Source: CAIQPS01 sp963843455 (GTDB taxonomy: Bacteria; Actinomycetota; Thermoleophilia; RBG-16-64-13). Taken from it: a DNA stretch of 64,000 nt. The DNA lies in contig CAWJKE010000015.1 of NCBI GenBank assembly GCA_963843455.1, positions 1 to 64,000 on the forward strand. Direction: 5' to 3'. The notes below the pieces were generated by a model that was given only the letters and a program-made list of their open reading frames with translations, was not told where the DNA came from and made no database searches. A program made the position numbers and the translations under genes. Below, one piece after another: positions 44,683-52,823 of the stretch; positions within the stretch are counted from its first letter, which is position 1; the number at the start of each line of letters is the position of its first letter.

Positions 44683-45726
44683 ATGCAGATCGATGGATTA
44701 GGGCTGGGTCCGGGCTCCCCGCCCGTGGTGGTGGCGGAGATGTCGGGCAACCACAACCAGTCTCTCGAGCACGCATTGCAGATCGTTGGCGCCGCTGCCT
44801 GGGCTGGCGCGCACGCCCTCAAGCTGCAGACGTACACGGCCGACGCCCTGACTCTCGACCTCGCCGATCCACCGTTCGTGATCGAGGACCCGAACAGCCC
44901 CTGGCACGGAAAGACTCTGTACGAGCTCTATCAGCAGGCTCACACGCCTCGGGCGTGGCATCCATCGATCTTCGAGCGGTGCCGCGAGCTCGGCCTCGTC
45001 TGTTTCAGCACCCCGTTCGACGAGGCCGCGGTCGACTTCCTGGAGGACCTGGGCAACCCGGCGTACAAGATCGCCTCCTTCGAACTGGTCCACCTGCCGC
45101 TCCTGAGGAAAGTTGCCTCTTTGGGAAAGCCTGTCATCCTCTCCACAGGTATGGCCACGGCCGGGGAGATCGACGAGGCGGTCCGCACTATTCGGGGCGA
45201 AGGCAACGACCGCATCCTGCTTCTCAAGTGCACCAGTACGTACCCGGCCTCGCCCAGCGATACCGACCTCCTCACCATCCCGCACATGCGGGAGCTTTTT
45301 GGCTGCCCGGTGGGACTTTCGGACCACACGCTCGGTACTGGTGTGGCGGTGGCCGCAGTCGCTCTGGGAGCTGTCCTTGTGGAGAAGCACCTGACCCTTT
45401 CGCGGGCCGAGGGCGGGGTCGATTCCAGCTTCTCGCTGGAGCCCGACGAACTGCGGACCTTGGTCGACGAAACAAGGCGGGCGTGGGAAGCCCTCGGTGA
45501 GGTGGCCTATGGCGCTGCCGGTGCCGAGCAGGCGTCACTGCGGTTCCGGCGGTCGCTGTATGTGGGCCACGACATGAAGGCGGGTGACCCATTCACTCCG
45601 GAGAATCTCCGCGTGATCCGGCCTAGCCTTGGCCTGCATCCTCGCTACTATGATCTGGTCCTGGGCAAGCGGATCAGTCGGGATGCCGCCACCGGGTCGC
45701 CGGTGACGTGGGATATGTTGATGTGA
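44683..45726 (+). CDS. pseI: Pseudaminic acid synthase
   Basis: 347 residues from ATG 44683 (AGGAG 4 nt upstream). NeuB-family barrel: VVVAEMSGNHNQSLEHAL, AGAHALKLQTYTADALTLD, FEAAVDFLEDLGNPAYKIASFE-type metal and substrate residues, KCTSTYPASPSD, then the C-terminal antifreeze-like SAF domain (RRSLYVGHDMKAGDPFTPENLRVIRP). It condenses the hexose with phosphoenolpyruvate to the nine-carbon acid. The sequence favours Pse over neuraminic acid specificity (SGNHNQ). Confidence 0.9.
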   Translation: MQIDGLGLGPGSPPVVVAEMSGNHNQSLEHALQIVGAAAWAGAHALKLQTYTADALTLDLADPPFVIEDPNSPWHGKTLYELYQQAHTPRAWHPSIFERCRELGLVCFSTPFDEAAVDFLEDLGNPAYKIASFELVHLPLLRKVASLGKPVILSTGMATAGEIDEAVRTIRGEGNDRILLLKCTSTYPASPSDTDLLTIPHMRELFGCPVGLSDHTLGTGVAVAAVALGAVLVEKHLTLSRAEGGVDSSFSLEPDELRTLVDETRRAWEALGEVAYGAAGAEQASLRFRRSLYVGHDMKAGDPFTPENLRVIRPSLGLHPRYYDLVLGKRISRDAATGSPVTWDMLM

Positions 45727-45789
45727 TCTGACCTCTTTCTGCCGGCGTAGCCTGTTCTCGCCGGAATTAGCGGTATGCTAGGACCCGCC

Positions 45790-45897
45790 ATGAACGGACG
45801 ATCAGTACTCCTTACCGACGGCACCGGCTCCTCGGCCCAAAGCGCACAGAACTGGTCCTGCGGGAGTATCCAGGCGTTGGGGTCGGATGCACGGTGA
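45790..45897 (+). pseudogene. pseB: Degenerate fragment of a second pseB 5' end, now a 35-residue ORF
   Basis: The first 17 codons read MNGRSVLLTDGTGSSAQ, against MNGKSILLTGGTGSFGQ in intact pseB at 40871. A one-base loss (TTCGG to TCGG) then shifts the frame. In the original frame the DNA would continue FG.KRTELVLREYPGVG, matching FGQKFTELALREYPGIE. The similarity ends after about 95 nt. The shifted frame ends in TGA 45895-45897, which overlaps the GTG start of the aldo/keto reductase (GTGA). A -10-like TATGCT (45774-45779) precedes it, so the remnant may now act as a coupled leader ORF. Confidence 0.75.
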
Positions 45898-46802
45898 CGT
45901 CCGCACTCTCCCAAGATCTCCGCGGCAAGCTAGCACTTGGAACCGCTCAGTTCGGTCTTGCCTACGGCATTAGCAACAAGCAAGGAAGAGTGCCGCCCGC
46001 TGAGGTGGCGATCATCCTGCGGGAAGCCACAGGTAGTGGCGTGAGAACTATCGATACGGCCGAGGGTTATGGCGATAGCGAGAGGATCATCGGCTCCGCC
46101 ATTGCCGAGTTGCAGCATGAGTTCGAGATTGTAACGAAGTTTCCAGCCGGACTCGGCCGGGACTCGCTGGGTGAGCATCTCGCCGGAAGTCTTGCTCGTC
46201 TCGGGGTGGCCTCTCTCAACGGATACCTCGCGCACGATCCGCACTCACTTCTCGATGCGGGGATTGTCGACGCGCTGTGCGAGGCCCAAGAACGAGGTCT
46301 TGTACAGCGCTTCGGTGCATCCGTCTATCACCCGAGCGAAATCGAGAAATACCTCGAGCGAGATATCGATTTCAGTCTCGTCCAGCTTCCCTACAGCATT
46401 GTCGATCAGCGCTTCGCCTCACTGCTTCCCGAACTTGCCAAGCGGGATGTTCGAGTGCACGTGCGCTCGCTGTTCCTGCAGGGGCTGCTGCTAATGGAGC
46501 CCGACCAGGTGCCCACACACCTTAGTCGTATTCTGCCCGCGATTGCCTGGCTGCGGGATGAGGCGGCCGCTATCGAAGTTCCGCCACAGACACTGCTTCT
46601 TGGGATAGGGCTGCTTGCAGACGGGATTGATCGCGTCGTTGTCGGAGTTACTAGCGTGGAGGAGTTTCGCATGAACGTGTCTGCTCTCGAGCTCGTCTCA
46701 GCCTCCCAGCTAGACCTGGCGAGGCTCAGGTCGGTCGCTCTGGAGGAAGAGAGCATTATTCTTCCATCTCGCTGGTTGGGACAATTCGATGAAGCTCTTT
46801 GA
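45894..46802 (+). CDS. Aldo/keto reductase in the nonulosonic acid cluster
   Basis: 302 residues from GTG 45894, overlapping the stop of the pseB-derived ORF. AKR landmarks: LALGTAQFGLAYGISNKQG, the DTAEGYGDSE segment with catalytic Asp and Tyr, VTKF (Lys), and LAHDPHSLLD (His). Proteins of this type are repeatedly found with SpsF-like cytidylyltransferases and NeuB-like synthases in glycan loci. It probably reduces a keto-sugar. It overlaps the SDR gene by 14 nt. Confidence 0.82.
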   Translation: MTSALSQDLRGKLALGTAQFGLAYGISNKQGRVPPAEVAIILREATGSGVRTIDTAEGYGDSERIIGSAIAELQHEFEIVTKFPAGLGRDSLGEHLAGSLARLGVASLNGYLAHDPHSLLDAGIVDALCEAQERGLVQRFGASVYHPSEIEKYLERDIDFSLVQLPYSIVDQRFASLLPELAKRDVRVHVRSLFLQGLLLMEPDQVPTHLSRILPAIAWLRDEAAAIEVPPQTLLLGIGLLADGIDRVVVGVTSVEEFRMNVSALELVSASQLDLARLRSVALEEESIILPSRWLGQFDEAL

Positions 46803-47562
46803 GCTGGAGGGCGTCCCGGTGCTTGTCACCGGGGGCTACGGCCACCTCGGAGCCGCGATGACCGCCGGGCTGGCCGAGCACGGCGCCCAGGTGTACGTTC
46901 TCGGACGCTCCGAGGAGAGGTTCGCCGCGGCGTTCCCAGAAGCCAGCGAAGCGATCCGCTACGTCTACTGCGATGTCAGCGATGCTGCCACAATCCGGGA
47001 GGCTTTCCGAAAAGTACGAGGATACGAGGGCCGCATAGGCGCCCTGGTGAACAATGCATCCCACGTGGAGGGCCAAGGACCCCTAGATCTCTCCGACGAC
47101 CAATGGGCGCGGAGCATGGACGGCGTGGCGTCGAGCGTATACCGGTGCACTCGAGAAGTATTACCGTACTTCCGTGAGATTGGCGGCGGCAGCATCATCA
47201 ACATCGCTTCGATGTACGGCTTGGTCAGTCCCGACTTCTCCATATACGACGAGTCGCCGGCCTACCTAAATCCACCCCACTATGGAGCCGCAAAAGCTGC
47301 GGTAATCCAGATGACCAAGTATTTCGCATGGTATCTCGGTTCGGAGGGCATTCGGGTCAACGCCATTGCGCCTGGCCCGTTCCCGAACCCGCGGGTTCAG
47401 GTAGATCAAGGCTTTGTTGGCCGTCTTTCGCACAGGACCGCACTGAAGAGGATTGGACGGCCGGAAGAGATTGTCGGCGCAGTTGTCTTCTTGGTCTCTG
47501 CCGCGTCCTCGTATGTCACAGGTCACACACTTGTCGTGGACGGTGGGTGGACCGCATCGTGA
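46789..47562 (+). CDS. Short-chain dehydrogenase/reductase
   Basis: 257 residues. Rossmann motif VLVTGGYGHLGAAMTAGLAEHGA, NNAS, catalytic Ser in NIASMYG, and Tyr-x-x-x-Lys in PPHYGAAKAAV, ending in the GHTLVVDGGW motif of classical SDRs. It is tied to the preceding reductase by overlap and to the cytidylyltransferase by a bridging mini-ORF. Presumably oxidises or epimerises an intermediate or side group of the nonulosonic acid. Confidence 0.85.
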   Translation: MKLFELEGVPVLVTGGYGHLGAAMTAGLAEHGAQVYVLGRSEERFAAAFPEASEAIRYVYCDVSDAATIREAFRKVRGYEGRIGALVNNASHVEGQGPLDLSDDQWARSMDGVASSVYRCTREVLPYFREIGGGSIINIASMYGLVSPDFSIYDESPAYLNPPHYGAAKAAVIQMTKYFAWYLGSEGIRVNAIAPGPFPNPRVQVDQGFVGRLSHRTALKRIGRPEEIVGAVVFLVSAASSYVTGHTLVVDGGWTAS

Positions 47563-47615
47563 AGAACATGATGACGCGGACCGCCTGCGGCGCTACGAAG
47601 GTTGGCCCCTGGTGA
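47559..47615 (+). CDS. 18-residue bridging mini-ORF
   Basis: Starts with GTG overlapping the SDR stop (GTGA 47559-47562) and ends with TGA overlapping the GTG start of the next gene (GTGA 47612-47615). It reads VKNMMTRTACGATKVGPW. A ribosome finishing the SDR could restart here and again at the next gene. No similarity to known peptides; its position, not its sequence, is the evidence. Confidence 0.4.
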   Translation: MKNMMTRTACGATKVGPW

Positions 47616-48340
47616 GAGTGGTAGCAATCGTCCAGGCGCGGATGGGTAGCACTCGCCTTCCCGGCAAGGTCATGATGGACCTCGCCGGGGAACCACTGCT
47701 GGCACGTGTCGTGGAGCGGACGGCGCGCGCGACCACAGTTAGCGAAGTGGTGGTGGCTACCTCGGAGAACACACAGGACAATGCGATTGCCGGACTCTGC
47801 GGAGCACGAGGTTGGCCGTGCTTCAGGGGCAGCGAGTCGGATGTGTTGGACCGCTACTACCAAGCCGCGCGCGGGTACGAGGCAGAAGTAGTGGTACGGA
47901 TTACTGCCGATAATCCTCTCGTCGATAATGAACTGGTAGATGAAATGGTCGGCGAATTCGCTCGCCGGCGGCCCACGATTGACTACGTATCCAACTCCCT
48001 TGGCCGCCAGACCTACCCGACAGGTCTGAGCGTGGAAGTGGTCTGTTTCGAGGCGCTGGCGAAGGCCTGGCGTTTGGCTGGCGAGGAGAAGGAGAGGGAG
48101 CATGTCACCCTGTTCATCTACCGGCATCCCGAGTTATTCCGCCTCCATGGCCTCTGCTGTGAGGGTGACTTCTCCCGCTACAGATGGACCGTTGACACGA
48201 TCGAGGACCTGGAAGTGGCGCGACACATCTACGCGCATCTTGGGAATGACAGCTTCTCCTGGCGGGAGGCTGTTGCAGCCGTGGTGGAGCATCCGGAGTG
48301 GGAGGCGATGAATCGCAATATTCCGCAGAAAGATGTATAG
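47612..48340 (+). CDS. SpsF-like cytidylyltransferase (probable CMP-nonulosonate synthetase)
   Basis: 242 residues from GTG 47612. The nucleotide motif AIVQARMGSTRLPGKVMMDLAGEPLL is that of the SpsF/NeuA-related cytidylyltransferases, and RYRWTVDTIEDLEVARHIY is the conserved C-terminal segment. No classical PseF is present, so this is the best candidate for making the CMP-activated sugar. The frame upstream overlaps the SDR gene and is not used. Confidence 0.8.
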   Translation: MRVVAIVQARMGSTRLPGKVMMDLAGEPLLARVVERTARATTVSEVVVATSENTQDNAIAGLCGARGWPCFRGSESDVLDRYYQAARGYEAEVVVRITADNPLVDNELVDEMVGEFARRRPTIDYVSNSLGRQTYPTGLSVEVVCFEALAKAWRLAGEEKEREHVTLFIYRHPELFRLHGLCCEGDFSRYRWTVDTIEDLEVARHIYAHLGNDSFSWREAVAAVVEHPEWEAMNRNIPQKDV

Positions 48341-48412
48341 GACGCGCTTCCCCTTCCTCGTGAACCTACTCTGGCCCGGTTGTGACCGAAGATGAGGAGT
48401 TGAGGACTCGAA

Positions 48413-48613
48413 ATGCCCACATCGAGCACCAACAAGTTGCCAGGCCCGCAGATAGACCAACCGAAGGCTTCTGGGGCGGATCTTCGCTATGTGGAGCCGT
48501 TCCTGCGAGACGACTGGCCCCGCCTTCGATCTTCATGGTTCCGCCTCGTCGAACGCGCACCGGAGCACCGCCGGCCGCGCGCGGCCGGCGGGCTCATCGG
48601 GGAGCGTGCGTGA
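48413..48613 (+). CDS. Small ORF of 66 residues, unknown
   Basis: ATG 48413 with GAGG about 8 nt upstream. The TGA at 48611-48613 overlaps the GTG of the downstream glycosyltransferase (GTGA). Residues about 25-50 (RYVEPFLRDDWPRLRSSWFRL) look protein-like; the Pro/Arg-rich end does not. It may be a genuine small protein, a remnant of a larger enzyme, or a coupling leader like the other mini-ORFs here. The 270-nt gap around it holds no other gene. Confidence 0.4.
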   Translation: MPTSSTNKLPGPQIDQPKASGADLRYVEPFLRDDWPRLRSSWFRLVERAPEHRRPRAAGGLIGERA

Positions 48614-49869
48614 AGATCCTGCATGTTTGTACGTTCGACGCCGAGACCGGTGCGGGCCGGGCGGCCTACCGTCTCCACCGAGCTTTGGTCGACGGGGGCT
48701 ACAACAGCCGTATGAGGGTGCTGCACCACCGCACCGACGACGACCGAGTGGAGGGAGGCTGGCCGCGCAAGAGCCTGTCGGCACGAGCGCTCGAGATGGC
48801 CGGCCGCCACTGGCGCTCACGCGTCGCACGAGGCTGGTCCACGACCAATCCTGGCATCCACTCGTTCGGCGAAGACGGCGTCGGACTGCTGAACGAGCTC
48901 AACACGGGTGATGCCGACATCATCAACCTACACTGGATCGGGGGGATGCTCTCGGTCCGGGACATAGGACGGCTCGAGAAGCCGATCGTCTGGACCTTCC
49001 ACGATATGTGGGCCTTCTGTGGCGGCGAGCACTACGTGGAAGACGACGCGCTCGCGCGTTTTCGGAAGGGCTACCTGGCGTCAAACCGCCCTGCGGGAGA
49101 ACAGGGTCCCGACCTCAACCGGCGCGCATGGGAAGCAAAGAAGCGTCTGTGGGCGCGACAGCGTTTCACCGTCGTATGCCCCAGCCTCTGGATGGCGAAA
49201 TGTACGGAGGATAGCGTCCTGCTCGCGGGCGCGCCCGTGCGTGTGATAGCGAATGCCCTGGACATCGAGGGTATGTGGCGCCCGATCCCGCGGGAAGCAG
49301 CGCGCACCGCGCTGCGGCTACCGCCGAACAAGCGCCTGGTGCTCATGGGCGCCGAGGGTGGGGCCACCGATCCGCGGAAGGGCGGCGACCTGCTCCGCGA
49401 CATGATGGACCGGTTCGCGCAGCGTTCGCCCGATGAGGTCGAGCTGATGATCTACGGGCAGTCCGCTCCCACGGGGCGGGAACACTGGCCCTGCCGGGTA
49501 CATTGGCTGGGCACGGTACGGGACGACCGCGTGCTGGTGGCCGCTTACTCCGCGGCCGACGCGATGGTGGTTCCCTCGCGCCAGGACAATCTTCCCAATA
49601 CGGCCGTCGAGGCCCAGGCCTGCGGCCTGCCCGTCGTGGCGTTCGACGTCGGCGGGCTTCCGGATATCGTCTCCCACCAGAAATCGGGCTGGCTCACGAG
49701 ACCGTTCGATGTGGATGACCTGGCGGGGGGCCTGCAGTGGGTGCTGCAAGACGAGAACCGGCGGCTGGCGCTCTCCGCCGCGGCCCGGGAAGACGCGGTG
49801 CGACGGTTCGCGGAAAACGTCGTGGCCGATCAGTACGGAGCGACATACGCTCAAGCGCTGAGCCGGTAA
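48610..49869 (+). CDS. Family 4 glycosyltransferase
   Basis: 419 residues from GTG 48610 (GGGGAG 5 nt upstream). The N-terminal ILHVCTFDAETGAGRAAYRLHRAL loop, LHWIGGMLSV, and WTFHDMWAFCGG are typical of WcaC-like colanic acid transferases. The C-terminal donor domain has PSRQDNLPNTAVEAQACGLPVVAFDVGGLPDIV, the GT4 E-x7-E nucleotide-sugar motif. It transfers a sugar in the cytoplasm during repeat-unit assembly. Confidence 0.88.
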   Translation: MKILHVCTFDAETGAGRAAYRLHRALVDGGYNSRMRVLHHRTDDDRVEGGWPRKSLSARALEMAGRHWRSRVARGWSTTNPGIHSFGEDGVGLLNELNTGDADIINLHWIGGMLSVRDIGRLEKPIVWTFHDMWAFCGGEHYVEDDALARFRKGYLASNRPAGEQGPDLNRRAWEAKKRLWARQRFTVVCPSLWMAKCTEDSVLLAGAPVRVIANALDIEGMWRPIPREAARTALRLPPNKRLVLMGAEGGATDPRKGGDLLRDMMDRFAQRSPDEVELMIYGQSAPTGREHWPCRVHWLGTVRDDRVLVAAYSAADAMVVPSRQDNLPNTAVEAQACGLPVVAFDVGGLPDIVSHQKSGWLTRPFDVDDLAGGLQWVLQDENRRLALSAAAREDAVRRFAENVVADQYGATYAQALSR

Positions 49870-49906
49870 GGGCATGAAGTCTCGCGCATGCGTGGCCCCG
49901 AGTTGG

Positions 49907-50800
49907 CTAACCACGGCTGAGCCTTCTACGTGCGGCATCGCGAGCCCGGATCAGAAAGCCTACAGCGGGAACGAGCGGCCTCATCCGGGGGTGGGCGGTG
50001 CTCAGTATCAACGTCGCGTCCCGATACTCATGCTTCCACCAAGGTCTCCTGGCGAGACCCGCGGGAGTCAGCCGCCAACTCGCGTGCAAAATGGCGAAGT
50101 GGTACTCCCGTTCGCTTAGAAATCTCCGGTTGTAGTCGGCCTCGGGACCCTCGTAGCCGCCCGTGCCCTTGGGCACGTGCGCGTAGTCGTGGCTCTGGTG
50201 AATCACCGGCGAGCACGAGGTGGCGTCCACCACAGGGATCCTCAACTGCGTCCCCCGGAGGATCATCCAGTTGTCCCAGCCAGGCCTGCCCACGACGAAT
50301 GGCGGTAGGTCACCAAGAGACCCTTTCGGGAAGACGAAGTAGTCCATGGCAACCGGCGCATTCATTCTGCCCGAGTCCCGCACCCGCGCCTCGAGAAACA
50401 CCCGGCATTGTTCGTCGCTGAAGTTGAGTTCCTCGTCGACATCGACGTCGATCCGCTGCCCGACCATCAGGAACCTGGAAAAGCGCACGCGCTGTACGCA
50501 CGCGGTGAACGCCGCCGGCAGAATGATGTCTGTGTTCACGTAGCAGAGGAGCGGAAAACGGGCAAGTCCGGCCGCCTGCCTGAATACATCGTCGAGTCGC
50601 GGAGTCCCGTACTCGTTGCACTTCACTCCTGCGACGTGACGGACCCCGAGTTCCCGGGCGCACTCAGCGGTCCTCGGGTCCTCGCTGAAGAGGACGATCT
50701 CGCAGTGTGGCCGCAGCGCCAGCCAACTCCTGATCGCGTTGCGTTGGATGACTCCGATATGGCCGTTGAAGGCCTTGGGGACGGTGAAGATGGTCAGCAT
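49907..50800 (-). CDS. GT-A-fold glycosyltransferase-like protein
   Basis: 297 residues from ATG 50800 (MLTIFTVPKAFNGHIGVIQRNAIRSW). The LLCYVNTDIILPAAF segment supplies an NTD/DxD-type motif, and DYFVFPKGSLGDLPPFVVGRPGWDNWMI is conserved in a family found in glycan loci of many phyla. Probable nucleotide-sugar transferase, donor unknown. The frame upstream of 50800 is non-coding. It follows the next minus-strand transferase by 20 nt, so these two form an operon. Confidence 0.65.
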   Translation of the reverse strand: MLTIFTVPKAFNGHIGVIQRNAIRSWLALRPHCEIVLFSEDPRTAECARELGVRHVAGVKCNEYGTPRLDDVFRQAAGLARFPLLCYVNTDIILPAAFTACVQRVRFSRFLMVGQRIDVDVDEELNFSDEQCRVFLEARVRDSGRMNAPVAMDYFVFPKGSLGDLPPFVVGRPGWDNWMILRGTQLRIPVVDATSCSPVIHQSHDYAHVPKGTGGYEGPEADYNRRFLSEREYHFAILHASWRLTPAGLARRPWWKHEYRDATLILSTAHPRMRPLVPAVGFLIRARDAARRRLSRG

Positions 50801-50820
50801 GTCGCTAGGTAGGGTACCAG

Positions 50821-51573
50821 CTAGAGGTACCGCTTGGTGACCTTCCTCGTGCCCGCCCACTCGTGGTGCACGTAATCGGCCACAGGGAAATCTACAAGGA
50901 GATCGGCCCCCCCAGTGTCGTACAGATCGAGCGCGGCACTTAGAGCGGGGGCACCATGCTCGAAGAAAGGCCGGTATTGCCGGTACCGTCTGAGATTGAG
51001 CAACATCGCGGCGGGATGGAGATAGGGGATCGAGATCCCAGTCTGGGCCTCCGGCAGATACGTGTTGATCCCGCACCGGTCCACGTGCATCACCACACCG
51101 ACCCCGTAGAAGTCATCCAGCCGCGAGACGGTCTCCAGCATCGGCTGAAGGACGGGCGCGTCCATCCTCGTATCGGAATCGAAGATGTACGCATAGGGTG
51201 TCCTCACGCGCTGCAAGGCAACATGCATGCCCCGCCCGTGGCCGATGTTATACCGGAACTTCATCAGGCGCAGATTGGCATCGGTCCGCTTCAAGCTCTC
51301 CAAATACGAGGTGCAATCATCGCCGGCGAGCCCGTTCACGACCAGAAGCGGGACTTTTGGGTAGAAGCGCCTGAGACTCTCGTAGGCGACTTTGAACAAG
51401 TCCTTCGTTTGGCACACCACTGCGACCGCTGTGATGTCGCTAAGATCACCGTGGGCGGGGGTCTCGGCTCTTCCAGTCGCTCGCAGCGCCCGGGACAAGT
51501 CGCCCACCAACCTCGAGAACTCGTATTCAAGGCGACCGGCACGCCGCTCGGCTGTTGTTCGTATGTCTGTCAT
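50821..51573 (-). CDS. Family 2-like glycosyltransferase
   Basis: 250 residues from ATG 51573 (MTDIRTTAERRAGRLEYEF). A GT-A core is recognisable: TAVAVVCQTKDLFKVAYESLRRFYPKVPLLVVNG, YNIGHGRGMHVALQRVRTPYAYIFDSDTRMDAPVL (DSDT is the DXD). The LHPAAMLLNLRRYRQYRPF segment is acceptor-side. Acts with the adjacent transferase in repeat-unit synthesis. A start further upstream would add Pro/Ser-rich sequence without support. Confidence 0.75.
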   Translation of the reverse strand: MTDIRTTAERRAGRLEYEFSRLVGDLSRALRATGRAETPAHGDLSDITAVAVVCQTKDLFKVAYESLRRFYPKVPLLVVNGLAGDDCTSYLESLKRTDANLRLMKFRYNIGHGRGMHVALQRVRTPYAYIFDSDTRMDAPVLQPMLETVSRLDDFYGVGVVMHVDRCGINTYLPEAQTGISIPYLHPAAMLLNLRRYRQYRPFFEHGAPALSAALDLYDTGGADLLVDFPVADYVHHEWAGTRKVTKRYL

Positions 51574-51722
51574 GAGTGAGCTCGCCCCCGCGAAGGGTAG
51601 CAGACCCAGCAAAGCCCCGCGCGGCGAGTGCTCCTCCTGGCCGCAACCGGTCGATTCCATTATGATGTTTGGTGCTCATTGCAGCTGCTCCGGCGTACGC
51701 ACTTCAGCAGGAGGGCGTGGCT

Positions 51723-52823
51723 TTGGTTTCAAGCACTCACGGCCTTCATGACCCCATCTACCTGGCCGGGCACACCGGCCTGGTGGGCGGAGGCATTCTG
51801 AGGGCTCTCGAGGTGAGAGGATACGACCGCCTGCTCCTCCGGACCCTGGAGGAACTCGATCTTACCGACCAGGTCCAAACCCGGGCATTCTTCCAGCGAG
51901 AGAGACCTGAGCTGGTGATATTGGCGGCGGCGCGCGTGGGCGGCATCCTCGCGAACTGGGAGTATCCCTACGAGTTCGTCCAGGAGAACCTGGCGATAGA
52001 GCTCAACGTCATCCACGAGGCCTTTCGAGCCGGGGTCCGCCGCCTGATATTCCTGGGCAGCTCCTGCATCTACCCCAAGCTCGCGCCACAACCACTCAAA
52101 GAGGAGTACCTCCTCACCGGTCCGCTGGAAGAGACCAACCGTCCCTACGCGATCGCCAAGATCGCCGGTATCGAGATGTGCCGCAGTCTCAACCGGGAGT
52201 ACGGCACCGAATACCTCTCCATCATGCCCACCAACCTTTACGGGCCCGGAGACAACTTCGATCTGGAGACGAGCCATCTCGTGCCGGCCCTCATCCGGAA
52301 ATTCCACGAGGCGAAGCAGTCCGCACTGGGTGGGGCGGCCAGCGAGGTCGCGGCGCCCGGCGGGGCGGCCGCCGATGCCGCGCCCAAGCCCGTGACCCTC
52401 TGGGGGACCGGCCGTCCGCGCCGCGAACTGTTGCATGTGGACGACCTGGCGGGCGCGGTGGTCATGTTGATGAACCTGGATGACTGGTCGGGGGTCCCCG
52501 ACGGTCTCCTGAATATCGGCACGGGCAAAGACGCGAGCATCGCCGAGCTGGCCGAGACGGTGCGAAAGGTCGTCGGCTATGAGGGCCCGGTCGTCTGGGA
52601 CACGGCCAAGCCGGACGGCACCCCGCAGAAGCTGCTCGACGTCTCCCGCGTCACTGACCTGGGTTGGAAGCCCCACTACACCCTGGCGCAGGGCCTGGCG
52701 CAGACCTACGAATGGTTTCTGGCAGCACCCGAGATACGGGGCGGGGGCGCCGAGGCCCGGGGCGGCCGCGGGGGCGGCGGCGCCAGCGCCAGAGCCGACA
52801 CCAAAGGAGATGGCCACCAATGA
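51723..52823 (+). CDS. fcl: GDP-L-fucose synthase
   Basis: 366 residues from TTG 51723, 8 nt after AGGAGG (51709-51714); GTG 51717 is too close to that site, and a TATGAT at 51661-51666 could drive the transcript. Rossmann motif LAGHTGLVGGGIL, LGSSCIYPKLAPQPLKEEYLL and PTNLYGPGDNFD identify Fcl/WcaG, which epimerises and reduces GDP-4-keto-6-deoxymannose. Residues about 197-222 are an Ala/Gly-rich insertion absent from normal Fcl, and the C-terminus is a Gly/Arg-rich tail. Its TGA overlaps the gmd ATG. Confidence 0.88.
   Translation: MVSSTHGLHDPIYLAGHTGLVGGGILRALEVRGYDRLLLRTLEELDLTDQVQTRAFFQRERPELVILAAARVGGILANWEYPYEFVQENLAIELNVIHEAFRAGVRRLIFLGSSCIYPKLAPQPLKEEYLLTGPLEETNRPYAIAKIAGIEMCRSLNREYGTEYLSIMPTNLYGPGDNFDLETSHLVPALIRKFHEAKQSALGGAASEVAAPGGAAADAAPKPVTLWGTGRPRRELLHVDDLAGAVVMLMNLDDWSGVPDGLLNIGTGKDASIAELAETVRKVVGYEGPVVWDTAKPDGTPQKLLDVSRVTDLGWKPHYTLAQGLAQTYEWFLAAPEIRGGGAEARGGRGGGGASARADTKGDGHQ

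Noticed and set aside
45726..45790. tRNA or small RNA in the gap after pseI
   Set aside because: No cloverleaf or terminator could be drawn; the gap is better explained by the promoter-like sequence and the pseB remnant.
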